A DNA stretch of 64,000 nucleotides from Chloroflexales bacterium ZM16-3 (GCA_004138175.2 RYFE02000002.1:124001-188000), one strand, 5' to 3'. Numbered from the stretch's first letter, positions 42,836 through 51,964 are shown. Translations and numbers: made by a program. Notes: generated from the letters alone by a model not told the origin.

Positions 42836-43198
42836 TTATTTGACCGTGAAGGACTTGGTCAGGCCGGAATAGGGCAGGCCCTGCGCCCCAACGCTGGCGA
42901 TCACCGCGTAGTTGCCGGGCGCGAGATCAAGCGTGGTGTAGAACGAGTCGCCCAGGGTGTAGCCCATAAGCCCGCCCACCGGGCTGAAGTCGGGCATCTT
43001 TGCAGGCTGCTGGCCGCCGAAGAGAAAGGCGAAGGCTGGTAGGATATCCTCAGCCTTCGTGTCGCCGCCAAGCTTGACGATGAAGGCCCAGCCGTCCGGG
43101 TCGCCGCTGGCGTTCACGACCTTGAGCGTATGGGTGCCGGCGCTCAGCTCCGGGATGCTGTAGTCGTCCTTGCCGATCGTTATAGCACTGAGCAGCAT
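42836..43198 (-). pseudogene. C-terminal domain of a split two-domain lipoprotein
   Basis: 120 codons of a cupredoxin-like or Ig-like domain starting TIGKDDYSIPELSAGTHTLKV and ending YSGLTKSFTVK. It lacks a signal peptide and a ribosome site. The same domain type is present in the lipoprotein gene just upstream on the strand, and removing 103 bases (43181-43283) would join both into one 289-residue frame. The ATG at 43198 is therefore probably within the inserted segment and not a true start. It is likely not expressed as an exported protein. Confidence 0.6.
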
Positions 43199-43283
43199 GC
43201 TTGAGCCACTGAGGCACTGAACTTGGTGGCTCGCTGCGCTCGCACCTTCCTATTGACAGGCTCAATCCCTCTGCCCGCCGCTA
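43181..43283. mobile_element. Putative 101-base MITE-like insertion with TA target duplication, splitting a lipoprotein gene
   Basis: On the minus strand the segment starts TAGCGGCGGGCAG and ends with GCTA followed by TA. The ends are imperfect inverted repeats: the TAGC terminus, GGCAG/AGCAG and TTGAGCC occur at the same spacing in both arms. Flanking TA on each side is the target duplication typical of IS630/Tc1-type elements. It also contains an internal GAGCCAC/GTGGCTC inverted repeat. Its removal restores an open frame exactly. No coding capacity. Confidence 0.5.
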
Positions 43284-43808
43284 TAGCGTGGCGTCGGCGG
43301 CGGGTACGGTGGCCTCGCTGCTTGCCGCAGTCACGGTGAATGCCTTGACGCTACCTTTGGCAAAGTCGGGCGTCGGATCGTCCAGGTTGCCACGCGAGAC
43401 TGAGAGGATCACCCAGTTCCCTGGCACAAGCTGAACAGTGGCCTGGTTCATCTTGCCTGGATCAGTATCGGGGATGAAGAATGCCTGGTCGGTCGGCGGC
43501 TGCGCGTCCTCCTGTTCCATCGCCGTTAGCACCTGTGCTACGGTTGCACCATCCTTCAGGCGCATCACCACACCGTGATGATTGATCTTGCCGTCGTTGC
43601 GAAAGGTCAGTGCGACCCAGCCCGATGGCAGGCTATCGGGCATATCGAACGCGAAGTCTCTGGCACTGATCGTGACGGCGGGGATGGTTGCGGCAGCGGT
43701 GGGGGCGGGCACAGGGGTGGGGGCGACACCGCCAGCCTGGCGCGTGCCGCAGCCTGCCATGACGATCACTGCCAGCAGCGTGCATACCACAATGCGACAT
43801 CGTTTCAT
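43281..43808 (-). CDS. Lipoprotein, N-terminal part of a split two-domain gene
   Basis: A 175-residue lipoprotein. The signal peptide (MKRCRIVVCTLLAVIVMAGC) ends in a lipobox with Cys20. A Pro/Ala-rich linker (PTPVPAPTAAATIPA) leads to one beta domain of about 110 residues (TISARDFAFDMPDSLPSGW, then LVPGNWVILSVS) that resembles cupredoxin-like domains without obvious copper ligands. The stop TAG lies within the putative insertion at 43281-43283, right after PAADATL, the linker expected before a second domain. GAGGAGG precedes the ATG. The truncated product could still be exported and anchored to the membrane. Confidence 0.75.
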   Translation of the reverse strand: MKRCRIVVCTLLAVIVMAGCGTRQAGGVAPTPVPAPTAAATIPAVTISARDFAFDMPDSLPSGWVALTFRNDGKINHHGVVMRLKDGATVAQVLTAMEQEDAQPPTDQAFFIPDTDPGKMNQATVQLVPGNWVILSVSRGNLDDPTPDFAKGSVKAFTVTAASSEATVPAADATL

Positions 43809-43932
43809 AATCCTCCTCAATTCTCTTGTTTGCAGCTTGAACCCAGGAGAATTGTCGCTCACGCCCGTCCCGTTCGCATGAGGCAGCAGTCCCGATCAGG
43901 GCGGGAACATGGGGAGGCTCTTGTCTTCTGCA

Positions 43933-43979
43933 ACACACAGCGCGTGGGAGCGACTTCGTCGCTCCCACGCGCTGTGTGT
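43933..43979. terminator. 22-bp perfect hairpin
   Basis: ACACACAGCGCGTGGGAGCG... (43933-43954) pairs exactly with 43958-43979 across TTC. It lies just past the stop of the 5'-nucleotidase gene. Its core GTGGGAGCG is shared with the 12.76-kb hairpin, suggesting a dispersed palindrome. Confidence 0.75.
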
Positions 43980-44015
43980 GATCCGCTCGGCTTACCCTTT
44001 CGCCCGCCGTTGCGC

Positions 44016-45830
44016 CTACTCGACCTCGACGGCCTCGGGCTCGACGGACTCGGGCTGCTCGATGCGGGCGGCGCGGCGGCGCAGGGCCAGGCCGCCGGCC
44101 AGTGCGCTGGCGCCGAGGCTGGCCAGCATGCCGAGCGGCTCAAGCAGGCCGGCGCTGGTGTTCGGCAGGGTGGCGGGCACGGTCGCGGGCGTGCTGGGCG
44201 CGGGGGCCGTGGCACCTGCGCCCGAGCCCGCGCCGACGGCGATGCGACCATCGACCGCCGGGCTCACCGGCGAGTTGGCGGCGATGTAGTCCTGCACCAC
44301 ATCGGCCAGGATGAGGCCGGTGTCGAGCGGGTTGGCCCCCTGCGCGAAGGCGGTGTAGCCGTCGCCGCCGGTGAGCATAAAGTTGTTCGTCACCACGCGG
44401 AAGGTGGCGGCCGGATCCATCGGTGCGCCGTTGTAGCTCACGCTGGTGACGCGGCTGCCGACGGGGAGGGACGGGTCGTAGGTGAAGCTGAAGCCTGCGA
44501 TCTGGGGGAAGCGACCGGCGCCGCTCTCGATCTGGCTGACGCCGTTATCGACGGACTCCTTCACCTGGGCGCCGGTGATGTCGAGCGTGGCCAGGGTGTT
44601 ACCAAAGGGCAGCACCTCAAGCACCTGGCCGACGGTGACCTGGCCGGCGGGGATCGATGCGCGGATGCCGCCGCCGTTGGTGATCGCGATCTGGCCGCCG
44701 CGCGAGCGGGTCTTCTCCAGCATCGCGTCGGCCACGAGGTTGCCCAGGTTGGTCTCTTTGGCGCGCACGTTGGTGCGGGCGCCGTCGAGCTCCACGGCGG
44801 CCGAGCCGATCACCGTGCTGCGCAGGGCGTTGAGCGGGGCGGCGAGGACAGCGATGCGGTTCTCGAAGCCCTGATCGGCTGTGAGCGAGGGCAGCACCTC
44901 GGTCGGGTTGCCGATGATGTCGGTGACGGTGCCCGCACTGTCAAACGACAGGGTCATATCGCCGAGCCAGCGGCCCCACTCCCAGTCGGTGGCGACCACG
45001 ACGGGCTTGCCGTCGGGGGCGGCGATCAGCTCGGGGTAGGGCGGGGTGCCCACATTGTTCATCGGCCCCATGGGCGTGTGCGAGTGGCCGCCGATGATCA
45101 CGCTGATGCCGGAGACCTGGCGGGCGATCTCGCGGTCCACCGTGATGCCGACGTGGGTTAGGCCGATGATCGTGAAGGCGCCGGCGGCCTGGAGCGCCGC
45201 GACCTGGGCCTTGGCGGCATCAATGGCCGAGGTGAAGCTGACATCGGGGCCAGAGTTGGAGAGCTCGCCTGCGTCTTCGGGGGACAGGCTGAAGATGCCG
45301 ATCTTCTTGCCGCCCTTCTCGATGATCATATTCGGCTTGTAGAGACCGTCCAGGGCCGAGCCGGGCCTCACGCTCACGTTGGCGCTCAGCACGGGGAAGT
45401 TGGCGCCCTTGATGAAGGTGGCCAGCGCATCAGGGCCTTTGTCAAACTCGTGGTTGCCGATCGCCATGGCCTCGTAGCCCATCGCGTTGTAGAACTCAAG
45501 GTCGGCCATGCCACTGTACTCATTGAAGAAGAGCGTGCCCTGGAAGATGTCGCCAGCATCCAGCAGCATCACAGGCAGGGTCTCAGTCGCACGCACATTG
45601 TCGATCAGGGGCTTGCGCCGCGAGACGCCGCCGTGCAGCAGGGCGGTACCGTTCAGCACCGGCTCGATGCGGGCGTGGTGGTCGTTCGTGTGCAGGAGGC
45701 GCATGCGGAAGGCGGGCGACTCCTGGGCCATCGCCACGCGATAGCTGCCGTCGCTGTAGACCATCAGGAGCGCGCCGGCGCCGATAGCCATGCTGCTCTT
45801 CAGGAACTTCCGGCGTGAGATCTTCTCCAT
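44016..45830 (-). CDS. Tat-exported bifunctional metallophosphatase / 5'-nucleotidase
   Basis: A 604-residue surface enzyme. It opens with a twin-arginine signal (SRRKFLKSSMAIGAGALLMV). The metallophosphatase domain has LLHTNDHHARIEP (metal Asp/His), LLDAGDIFQGTLFFN, AMAIGNHEFDKGP (catalytic NHE) and IGGHSHTP (metal His pair). The C-terminal 5'-nucleotidase domain contains AITNGGGIRASI and LPFGNTLATLDITGAQ. It closes with LPNTSAG, a membrane helix and RRRAAR, a sorting-like signal. It would release phosphate from nucleotides outside the cell. The ATG at 45830 is chosen because it starts the Tat signal; the open frame runs 69 codons further. Confidence 0.92.
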   Translation of the reverse strand: MEKISRRKFLKSSMAIGAGALLMVYSDGSYRVAMAQESPAFRMRLLHTNDHHARIEPVLNGTALLHGGVSRRKPLIDNVRATETLPVMLLDAGDIFQGTLFFNEYSGMADLEFYNAMGYEAMAIGNHEFDKGPDALATFIKGANFPVLSANVSVRPGSALDGLYKPNMIIEKGGKKIGIFSLSPEDAGELSNSGPDVSFTSAIDAAKAQVAALQAAGAFTIIGLTHVGITVDREIARQVSGISVIIGGHSHTPMGPMNNVGTPPYPELIAAPDGKPVVVATDWEWGRWLGDMTLSFDSAGTVTDIIGNPTEVLPSLTADQGFENRIAVLAAPLNALRSTVIGSAAVELDGARTNVRAKETNLGNLVADAMLEKTRSRGGQIAITNGGGIRASIPAGQVTVGQVLEVLPFGNTLATLDITGAQVKESVDNGVSQIESGAGRFPQIAGFSFTYDPSLPVGSRVTSVSYNGAPMDPAATFRVVTNNFMLTGGDGYTAFAQGANPLDTGLILADVVQDYIAANSPVSPAVDGRIAVGAGSGAGATAPAPSTPATVPATLPNTSAGLLEPLGMLASLGASALAGGLALRRRAARIEQPESVEPEAVEVE

Positions 45831-45973
45831 CGCTGGTGTCTCTCCTCTGTTCTTCGCTGCTTCACGGGAACTGCGGGGATTCCGACCGATGTGATCGATA
45901 TTGATGCGATATGATCGTGATAATGGGCGCACAGTATGGTAGATCAGGATGGGGGAAATGGCAAGGCAGGCGG

Positions 45974-46011
45974 GAGGGTTCCAGGGAGGGCGAGCCCTCC
46001 CTGAAACCCTC
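45974..46011. terminator. Hairpin after the FAD oxidoreductase gene
   Basis: GAGGGTTCCAGGGAGGG (45974-45990) pairs with CCCTCCCTGAAACCCTC (45995-46011) with one mismatch. It lies directly past the stop at 46013 on the minus strand. Confidence 0.65.
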
Positions 46012-46012
46012 T

Positions 46013-47386
46013 CTACAGCTGCCCCACGTCGCCCCACTGCTCCAGCAATGCCTGGTAGGCCGGGTCGGCGTAGCGCTCCAGGCGGAAGGCGTCGGCGTAG
46101 GCGGGCAGGGGATCGCCGCAGATGTGGGCGGCGACCAGATCGCCGGCGGCGCAGGCGGCCATCACGCCGAAGCCCGAGAGCGCGCAGACCATGTGGGCGC
46201 CCTCGACCTGCATGGGGCCGATCAGGGGCCGGTTCTCGCGGGTGCGTGTGTAGTAGCCGCCATCCAGGTACGCCTGTGGCATGCGACCAAGGTAGCCGCG
46301 CAGGCCGGGGAGTATGGCGCTCAGGCCGCGTATGACAATCTCGGGGAACTCGGGGTCGAGCGGCGGCGGGAAGCGCGGCTCGGCCTCGGCCTCGTTATAC
46401 TCCCAGAGCATGATCATCTGCCTGCTGCCGCCCTCGCCCTCGGGCCGACAGTGGGCGCTCGTGCCGAGCACGCCGGCCATCCATGCCGTCGCCTCGTCCT
46501 CCAGCAGCGCCGCACGCTCCTCCTCGTCCCAGCCGAGGCCGGCCGGGTCGGCCGCGATGATCATGGGCGCGTCGCGGGCCAGCGCCCCCAGGCGGTCGTC
46601 GATGGACGCCTTGAGATGCAGCTGGTTGAAGATCGGCAGCTCCACGCCGAGCAGCTGGCCGACCTGCCCGGCCAGCGGGCCTGCGGCGTTTATGAAGATC
46701 GGCGTCGCCAGATCGACGCTGCCCCCCGGCGTGGCCACCGTCACCCCGGCGACCCGCCCGCCAGCCAGGGCGACCCGCTCGACGCTGCCGCGCAGCACGC
46801 GGGCGCCGGCCGCGCGGGCGCGCTCCAGCAGCAGGCTGCCGAGCTGCTGGGCGCTGAGCCAGCCGCAGCGGCGGGCGTGCAGCACCGCCAGGGTGTTCTC
46901 GCGCAGGTAGGGGAAGTGCGCCCGGATGAGGCTCTGGTCGGTGATCAGGTCCGCGCCGGTGGGCTGGCCCCTCCAGCCGTGGGTCGGGGCGGGCATATAG
47001 GCGGCATGCCCCGGCCCGTGTACCCGCAGCTGGCCGGCGCCCAGGTCGGTTATCTCCTCGGCGGCGCGGCGCATCTCGGCCACACCCTCGGGGCGCACGG
47101 TGACGTAGAGGTAGCCGCGCCGGTTCAGCCGGATGCGGTTGTCGGTCTCGTCGGCGAGCGCCTCGATCATGTCGATGCTGCGCGACATCAGGGCCACCAT
47201 CGCGTCGCCGGGGCCGGGCCACCAGTTGCGGTAGCACTCGGTGGACTTGTCGCTGGTCAGGGCCAGCGGGTCGCCCCGCTCAACCAGGACGATGTCGCGC
47301 ATGCCGCGGCGGGCCAGCGCGTGGGCCACGGCCGCCCCGGCGATGCCCGCCCCACAGATCACCGCCTCGGCGGTCTGGTGCTCCAT
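46013..47386 (-). CDS. FAD-dependent oxidoreductase (DAO / sarcosine oxidase-like)
   Basis: A 457-residue flavoprotein. The dinucleotide loop is VICGAGIAGAAVAHALARRG, followed by the family's VLVERGDPLALTSDKST. Substrate-side motifs include YRNWWPGPG and LSGFGVMAACAAGDLVA near the C-terminus. This matches the D-amino-acid oxidase/sarcosine dehydrogenase superfamily, oxidising a C-N bond. The start at 47386 follows AGGAG. It lies 15 bases after a zinc-type alcohol dehydrogenase gene and is co-transcribed with it, suggesting joint use in breaking down an amine or amino-alcohol; that link is an inference. Confidence 0.85.
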   Translation of the reverse strand: MEHQTAEAVICGAGIAGAAVAHALARRGMRDIVLVERGDPLALTSDKSTECYRNWWPGPGDAMVALMSRSIDMIEALADETDNRIRLNRRGYLYVTVRPEGVAEMRRAAEEITDLGAGQLRVHGPGHAAYMPAPTHGWRGQPTGADLITDQSLIRAHFPYLRENTLAVLHARRCGWLSAQQLGSLLLERARAAGARVLRGSVERVALAGGRVAGVTVATPGGSVDLATPIFINAAGPLAGQVGQLLGVELPIFNQLHLKASIDDRLGALARDAPMIIAADPAGLGWDEEERAALLEDEATAWMAGVLGTSAHCRPEGEGGSRQMIMLWEYNEAEAEPRFPPPLDPEFPEIVIRGLSAILPGLRGYLGRMPQAYLDGGYYTRTRENRPLIGPMQVEGAHMVCALSGFGVMAACAAGDLVAAHICGDPLPAYADAFRLERYADPAYQALLEQWGDVGQL

Positions 47387-47401
47387 GTGTGCTCCTGTGT
47401 T

Positions 47402-48445
47402 TCAATGTTGAATATCGATCACCGTCACCCCCACGCCGGGGAAGCTGCCCATAGCCGGGAGCTCGGTCGGAACCTGGTCGAGGGCGATAGTGCGGCCGAC
47501 GAGTCGCTGCGGGCGCAGGGTGCCAGCCCGGATCATCGCCAGCATCGCCTCGTAGCGGTGGGCCTGCATGCCGTGGCTGCCCAGGATCTCTAGCTCGTTG
47601 GCGATCACTTTATCCATTGGAATAGCTGGACGGCTCTGCTCGGCCAGCAGCAGGCCGACCTGCACATGCCGCCCGCGCTTGCGCAGGCCAGCGATTGAGC
47701 TGAAGCAGGTAGACGGGCTGCCCAGCGCGTCGAGCGAGATATGCGCGCCGCCGTCGGTGATCTCGATCACCTCAGCGGCCACGTCGGACGAGTCGCCTGC
47801 GTTGACCGTGGCGAGGGCCCCGAGGTCGCGGGCGAGGGCCAGTTTCTCGTCGGCGATGTCCACGGCCACGACGCGGGCGCCCAGGGCGGCGGCGATCATA
47901 ATCGCCGAGAGACCCACCCCGCCGCAGCCGTGGACGGCCACCCACTGCCCGGCCGAGACGCGCCCTTGGTCGACGACGGCGCGGAACGAGGTGGCGAAGC
48001 GGCACCCCAGGCTGGCCGCCGTCACATCATCGATCTCGTCGGGAAGGGCCACCAGGTTGGTGTCGGCCCGCTGGATGGCCACATACTCGGCGAAGGAGCC
48101 CCAGTGGGTGAAGCCCGGCTGGAACTGGCTGTCGCAGACCTGCTGGTTGCCCGAGGCGCACTGCGGGCAGCTGCCGCATCCGCAGACGAATGGCATCGTC
48201 ACGCGGTCGCCCACCTGCCAGCGCGTCACCCCCGCGCCGAGGGCGGCCACCGTGCCCGCGATCTCGTGGCCCGGCACGTGGGGTAGCCTGATGTCTGAGT
48301 CGTGGCCCATCCAGCCGTGCCAGTCGCTTCGGCAGAGGCCGGTGGCCGCCACGTGGAGCACCACCCCGCCGGGGGCAGGCGTCGGGTCGGGCACTGTCCG
48401 GATGCTGATCGGGCCGCCAAATGATTCGTATAGCGCCGCGCGCAT
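47402..48445 (-). CDS. Zinc-dependent alcohol dehydrogenase
   Basis: A 347-residue medium-chain dehydrogenase. Catalytic zinc ligands are the Cys in [10 protein letters not shown] and His in [10 protein letters not shown]; structural zinc is held by the four Cys in [17 protein letters not shown]. The Rossmann motif is [25 protein letters not shown], where the Asp prefers NAD. This fits the class used on primary and secondary alcohols or amino-alcohols. The ATG at 48445 follows GGAGGA with six-base spacing; the longer frame adds a non-conserved leader. Gene order (adh then FAD oxidoreductase) implies an operon. Divergent from the galactose mutarotase gene. Confidence 0.92.
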   Translation of the reverse strand: MRAALYESFGGPISIRTVPDPTPAPGGVVLHVAATGLCRSDWHGWMGHDSDIRLPHVPGHEIAGTVAALGAGVTRWQVGDRVTMPFVCGCGSCPQCASGNQQVCDSQFQPGFTHWGSFAEYVAIQRADTNLVALPDEIDDVTAASLGCRFATSFRAVVDQGRVSAGQWVAVHGCGGVGLSAIMIAAALGARVVAVDIADEKLALARDLGALATVNAGDSSDVAAEVIEITDGGAHISLDALGSPSTCFSSIAGLRKRGRHVQVGLLLAEQSRPAIPMDKVIANELEILGSHGMQAHRYEAMLAMIRAGTLRPQRLVGRTIALDQVPTELPAMGSFPGVGVTVIDIQH

Positions 48446-48568
48446 AGGGTATTCCTCCAGTACATCGGTTTGTTCCATGGTAGTGCCGAAACATCTGCGA
48501 GGCAAATTTTGTGCGCTATAATGCTGGACATCTCAGCGGATCTGCGTTCGTCACCACACAAGATACTT

Positions 48569-49627
48569 ATGCCAGTCCTTCAGCGCCCGATCGGCACAAC
48601 CCGCGACGGCATCACGGTTGAGCGCTTCACCCTGCGCGGCGACGGCGGGGTCGAGGTGGATGTCCTGACCTACGGCGGCACCCTGGCCGCCCTGCGCGCC
48701 CCCGATGCGGCGGGGGTGGTGGGCGATGTTGTGCTTGGCTTCGACAGCCTGGAGCCCTACCTGGGCACCCACCTCTATATGGGCTCGCTGGTGGGCCGCT
48801 ACGGCAACCGCATCGCGGGGGGGCGCTTTCGGCTGGGCGACCGCGAGTACCGCCTGGCGTGCAACAACGGGCCGAACCACCTCCACGGCGGGCCGGGCGG
48901 CTTCCACCGCCAGGTCTGGGGCGCGGAGGCGCTTGACGGGGCGCACCCGGCGGTGCGGCTGCGCTACCTCAGCCGCGACGGCGAGGAGGGCTACCCCGGC
49001 AACCTAGATGTGACGGTGACCTACACCGTGGCCGGCGACGAGCTGCGGATCGACTACCTGGCCACCACCGACCAGGAGACGGTGGTGAACCTGACGAGCC
49101 ACGCCTACTTCAACCTGTCCGGCGGCGGGGATATCCTGGGCCACCTGGTGGAGATCCCGGCAGCGCGCTTCGTGCCGGTCGGCCCAACGCTGATCCCGAC
49201 CGGCGAGCTGCGCCCGGTGGCGGGCACCCCGCTAGACTTCCGGGTGCCCACGGCGGTGGGGGCGCGGATCGGCGACGACGACGAGCAGCTGCGTAACGCC
49301 GGCGGCTACGATCAGACCTGGGCGCTCGACAAGACGCCCGGCGAGCTTGGCCTCGCCGCGCGCGTCACCGACCCGGCCAGCGGGCGCGTGCTGGAGATGC
49401 TGACGACTGAGCCGGGGGTGCAGCTGTACACGGGGAATGTGATCGCGGGCGAGCTGCTGGGCCACGGCGGGCAGACCTACGCGCGCCACAGCGGGCTCTG
49501 CCTAGAGGCGCAGCACTTCCCCGACTCGCCCAACCAGCCGGCCTTCCCCAGCACCACGCTGCGCCCCGGCGAGACCTACCGCCAGACGACGGTGTACCGG
49601 TTGGCGCTGGCAGCGAAACTCGTATGA
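48569..49627 (+). CDS. galM: Aldose 1-epimerase (galactose mutarotase)
   Basis: A 352-residue enzyme interconverting alpha and beta anomers of galactose and glucose. Signatures are GRYGNRIAGGRF, the substrate-binding NHLHGGPGGFHRQVW, the catalytic His in LTSHAYFNLSGGGD and the catalytic Glu in GLCLEAQHFPDSPNQPAFPS. The length matches the family. The ATG at 48569 begins MPVLQRPIG; no strong ribosome site is present, and an upstream start at 48470 is possible but not conserved. It overlaps the next gene by four bases (ATGA), so the two are co-translated, although their functions differ. Confidence 0.92.
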   Translation: MPVLQRPIGTTRDGITVERFTLRGDGGVEVDVLTYGGTLAALRAPDAAGVVGDVVLGFDSLEPYLGTHLYMGSLVGRYGNRIAGGRFRLGDREYRLACNNGPNHLHGGPGGFHRQVWGAEALDGAHPAVRLRYLSRDGEEGYPGNLDVTVTYTVAGDELRIDYLATTDQETVVNLTSHAYFNLSGGGDILGHLVEIPAARFVPVGPTLIPTGELRPVAGTPLDFRVPTAVGARIGDDDEQLRNAGGYDQTWALDKTPGELGLAARVTDPASGRVLEMLTTEPGVQLYTGNVIAGELLGHGGQTYARHSGLCLEAQHFPDSPNQPAFPSTTLRPGETYRQTTVYRLALAAKLV

Positions 49628-50652
49628 CAAAGATCCTCCCGGCGAACCCCGCCGGCATCGCCGAATCCGCCGCCACCCTCGCCCTTGGCGGCCTCGTCGC
49701 CTTCCCCACCGAGACAGTCTACGGGCTGGGCGGCGACGCCCTCAGCCCCGCCGCTGTGGCACGCATCTTTGCCGCCAAGGGCCGCCCCGCCGCCGACCCC
49801 CTGATCATCCACCTGGCCGACCAGGCCGACCTGCCCAGGGTGACGGGCGAGCTCTCGCCGCAGGCGGCCCTGCTGGCCCGGCGGCTCTGGCCCGGCCCGC
49901 TGACCCTGGTGCTGCCGCGCGGGCCTGCGGTGCCGCGCAGCGTCAGCGCGGGCCGCGAGACGGTGGCGGTGCGCCTGCCGGCCCACCCGGTGGCCCGCGC
50001 CCTGATCGCCGCCGCAGGCACGCCCGTGGCCGCGCCCAGCGCCAACCGCTTCGGCCACACCAGCCCCACCAGCGCGGCCCATGTGCTGGCCGACCTGGGC
50101 GGGCGGATCGACATTGTGCTCGACGGCGGCCCGGCCACCATCGGCGTCGAGTCGACGGTGCTCGACCTGAGCGGGCCGGTGCCCACGCTGCTGCGGCCCG
50201 GCGGGGTGAGCCTGGAGCAGCTGCGCGAGCTGCTCGGCGAGGTGGCCCTGGGCGGGCGGGCCGCCGGGCCGGGCGGGCAGATCTCCCCCGGCCTGCTCGA
50301 CCGCCACTACGCCCCGGAGAGCGCCTTGCACCTGTGCCTGGGCGCGCCCGACGCCTGCCGGGTATGGCTGCGTGAGCGGGCCGCCGCCCAGATCGCCGCC
50401 GGGCGCCGCGTGGGCCTGCTGGTTCCCGACGAGGACGCCGCGCTGCTGGCAGACCTCGACGCCGACATTGAGCCGCTTGGGCCGGGGGACAACCCGCCCG
50501 CCGTCGCCGGGAGGCTCTACGCCGCCCTGCGCGCCCTCGACGCCCGCCATCCCGACATCATCCTCGCCCGCGACCTCGGCGAGTCCGGGATCGCCCGCGC
50601 TATTCTAGATCGGCTCACCCGCGCCGCTGCCGGCAGGGTGCATCGCTGCTAG
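49624..50652 (+). CDS. Threonylcarbamoyl-AMP synthase (Sua5-type)
   Basis: A 342-residue enzyme making threonylcarbamoyl-AMP from threonine, bicarbonate and ATP for the t6A37 modification of ANN-decoding tRNAs. The YrdC domain covers residues ~8-200 with GGLVAFPTETVYGLGGDA, KGRPAADPLIIH, RLWPGPLTLVL and APSANRFGHTSPT. The C-terminal ~120 residues are the Sua5 extension, starting at the family's SPGLLDRHYAPE. TsaC alone is about 190 residues; this is the long Sua5 form. Overlaps galM by four bases. Confidence 0.93.
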   Translation: MTKILPANPAGIAESAATLALGGLVAFPTETVYGLGGDALSPAAVARIFAAKGRPAADPLIIHLADQADLPRVTGELSPQAALLARRLWPGPLTLVLPRGPAVPRSVSAGRETVAVRLPAHPVARALIAAAGTPVAAPSANRFGHTSPTSAAHVLADLGGRIDIVLDGGPATIGVESTVLDLSGPVPTLLRPGGVSLEQLRELLGEVALGGRAAGPGGQISPGLLDRHYAPESALHLCLGAPDACRVWLRERAAAQIAAGRRVGLLVPDEDAALLADLDADIEPLGPGDNPPAVAGRLYAALRALDARHPDIILARDLGESGIARAILDRLTRAAAGRVHRC

Positions 50653-50692
50653 GACAGTGGACGCGCCTTTAAAAAACCAGGAGTTCCCGATC

Positions 50693-51421
50693 ATGCGACG
50701 CCTCAGCCTGACCCTGATCACCCTGATCGCCGCTGCCCTGATCGGGCAGGCCGCCCCCGCCGCGCGCGCCCAGACCATGAACATGATCCGGGTGATGCAC
50801 GCCTCGCCCGACGCCCCCGCCGTCGATGTGTTCGTCAATGGACAGGCCGTACTCACAAGTGTGCCCTTCTTCACTGCGAGCCCCTACCTGCCTCTGGCCA
50901 ACGGCACCTACCAGATAGCGATCTCACCAGCGGGCAAGGGCACTGATTACTCGGTGGTGGTGGGCGACCTAGAGGTGAAGAATGGCTTCACCGGCACCCT
51001 GGTGGCGACCAATATGTTCGATATGATCGAGGCCGTGCTCTACAACGACGACCTGAGCAGGGTGGCCGATGGCAGCGCCCGCGTGAAGGTGCTACATCTC
51101 TCGTCCGACGCGCCTGCGGTGGACATCAAGCTGGGGGGCACGGGCAGCGCCGTGGTTCGTGGGCTTGCCTTCAAGCAGAGCGACACGGTCGAGGTTCCGG
51201 CCGGCAGTTACATCTTCGACATCAGCCCGGCCGGCGACGCGGGTGTGGTCTTCACAACGCCAGAGCTGCGCTTCGAGAGCGGCTGGATCTACACGCTGGC
51301 CGCCACCGGCGAGATTGCTACGGCCGGCTTCTGGGTGCAGTCGCGCGTGGATCAGATCCCCGCGCCGATCACGGCGCAGGGTCTGTCTGGCGGCGGCTTT
51401 GGCCGCTTCACCAGCCGCTGA
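50693..51421 (+). CDS. Exported DUF4397-domain protein
   Basis: A 242-residue secreted protein. A signal peptide (LSLTLITLIAAALIGQAAPAARA) is followed by two tandem DUF4397-type repeats: MIRVMHASPDAPAVDVFVNG... (~residues 30-125) and VKVLHLSSDAPAVDIKLGG... (~residues 127-215). The HASPDAPAVD pattern is the hallmark of the family, found in surface proteins of many bacteria with unknown role. It has no anchor motif at the end (GGGFGRFTSR). The ATG at 50693 follows AGGAG. It converges on the MarR regulator gene with nine bases between the stops. Confidence 0.85.
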   Translation: MRRLSLTLITLIAAALIGQAAPAARAQTMNMIRVMHASPDAPAVDVFVNGQAVLTSVPFFTASPYLPLANGTYQIAISPAGKGTDYSVVVGDLEVKNGFTGTLVATNMFDMIEAVLYNDDLSRVADGSARVKVLHLSSDAPAVDIKLGGTGSAVVRGLAFKQSDTVEVPAGSYIFDISPAGDAGVVFTTPELRFESGWIYTLAATGEIATAGFWVQSRVDQIPAPITAQGLSGGGFGRFTSR

Positions 51422-51430
51422 GGATGGCCG

Positions 51431-51871
51431 CTACTCGCCCAGGCTCTTGTACAGCGTCTGCATCGCATCATCGAGGGCGGCCAGTTGCTCTGGGCTGAGG
51501 ACGCCCATGCGCTCCTCGACATAGGCGAGGTGGCGCGGGCGGAGGGTGTCGATCAGCGCCTTGCCATCGGGGGTCAGCTGCACCAGCGTCACCCGCCGGT
51601 CGCTGCTGTCGGCGGCGCGGCGCACCAGCCCTCGCGACTCCAGGCGATCAACCATCCGCGTCAGGTTGCTGTTGTCGGCCAGCATCGCGTGGCAGATCGT
51701 GCTGAGCGGCACGCCCTCCTCGCTGGCGTGGAACAGGATGGCGTACTGAGGCGTGGAGAGATCGTAGGGCCGGAACTCCTCGCGGTTGAGCTCCTGGAAG
51801 CGCCGGTGGAGCTTGAGGAAGAGCCGGTAGACCTCGATCTGGAGTGAGTCGCTGCTGCTGATCTCTGGCAT
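51431..51871 (-). CDS. MarR-family transcriptional regulator
   Basis: A 146-residue winged-helix protein. The dimer helices (IEVYRLFLKLHRRF) bracket the DNA-binding part LSTPQYAILFHASEEGVPLSTICHAMLADNSNLTRMVDRLESRGLVRRAADSSDRRVTLVQLTPDGKAL, which holds the DxRxxxVxLTxxG wing of MarR. Such proteins repress efflux or catabolic genes and respond to small aromatic ligands. No obvious target gene is adjacent except the convergent DUF4397 gene. The start at 51871 follows GGGGAG with tight spacing; a heptamer repeat lies just upstream. Confidence 0.9.
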   Translation of the reverse strand: MPEISSSDSLQIEVYRLFLKLHRRFQELNREEFRPYDLSTPQYAILFHASEEGVPLSTICHAMLADNSNLTRMVDRLESRGLVRRAADSSDRRVTLVQLTPDGKALIDTLRPRHLAYVEERMGVLSPEQLAALDDAMQTLYKSLGE

Positions 51872-51884
51872 CGCTCCCCCTGGT

Positions 51885-51906
51885 GCAATTGCAGATTGCA
51901 GATTGG
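51885..51906. repeat. Heptamer pair (CAGATTG)2
   Basis: GCAATTGCAGATTGCAGATTGG contains two CAGATTG heptamers, the CAATCTG family in reverse orientation, upstream of the MarR gene. Confidence 0.75.
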
Positions 51907-51964
51907 CTGCGGCAGGTCTGTGCAGGGTACACGTACCTATTGGGCTTGTGACACTCCGCAGGGG

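Noticed and set aside
42836-43198. Independent small secreted protein
   Set aside because: It has no signal peptide and no ribosome site, and its ATG lies in the putative inserted segment; a broken downstream domain explains it better.
45911-47593. 560-codon plus-strand ORF
   Set aside because: It is antisense to the FAD oxidoreductase and alcohol dehydrogenase genes, which have clear motifs. Composition is shadow-like.
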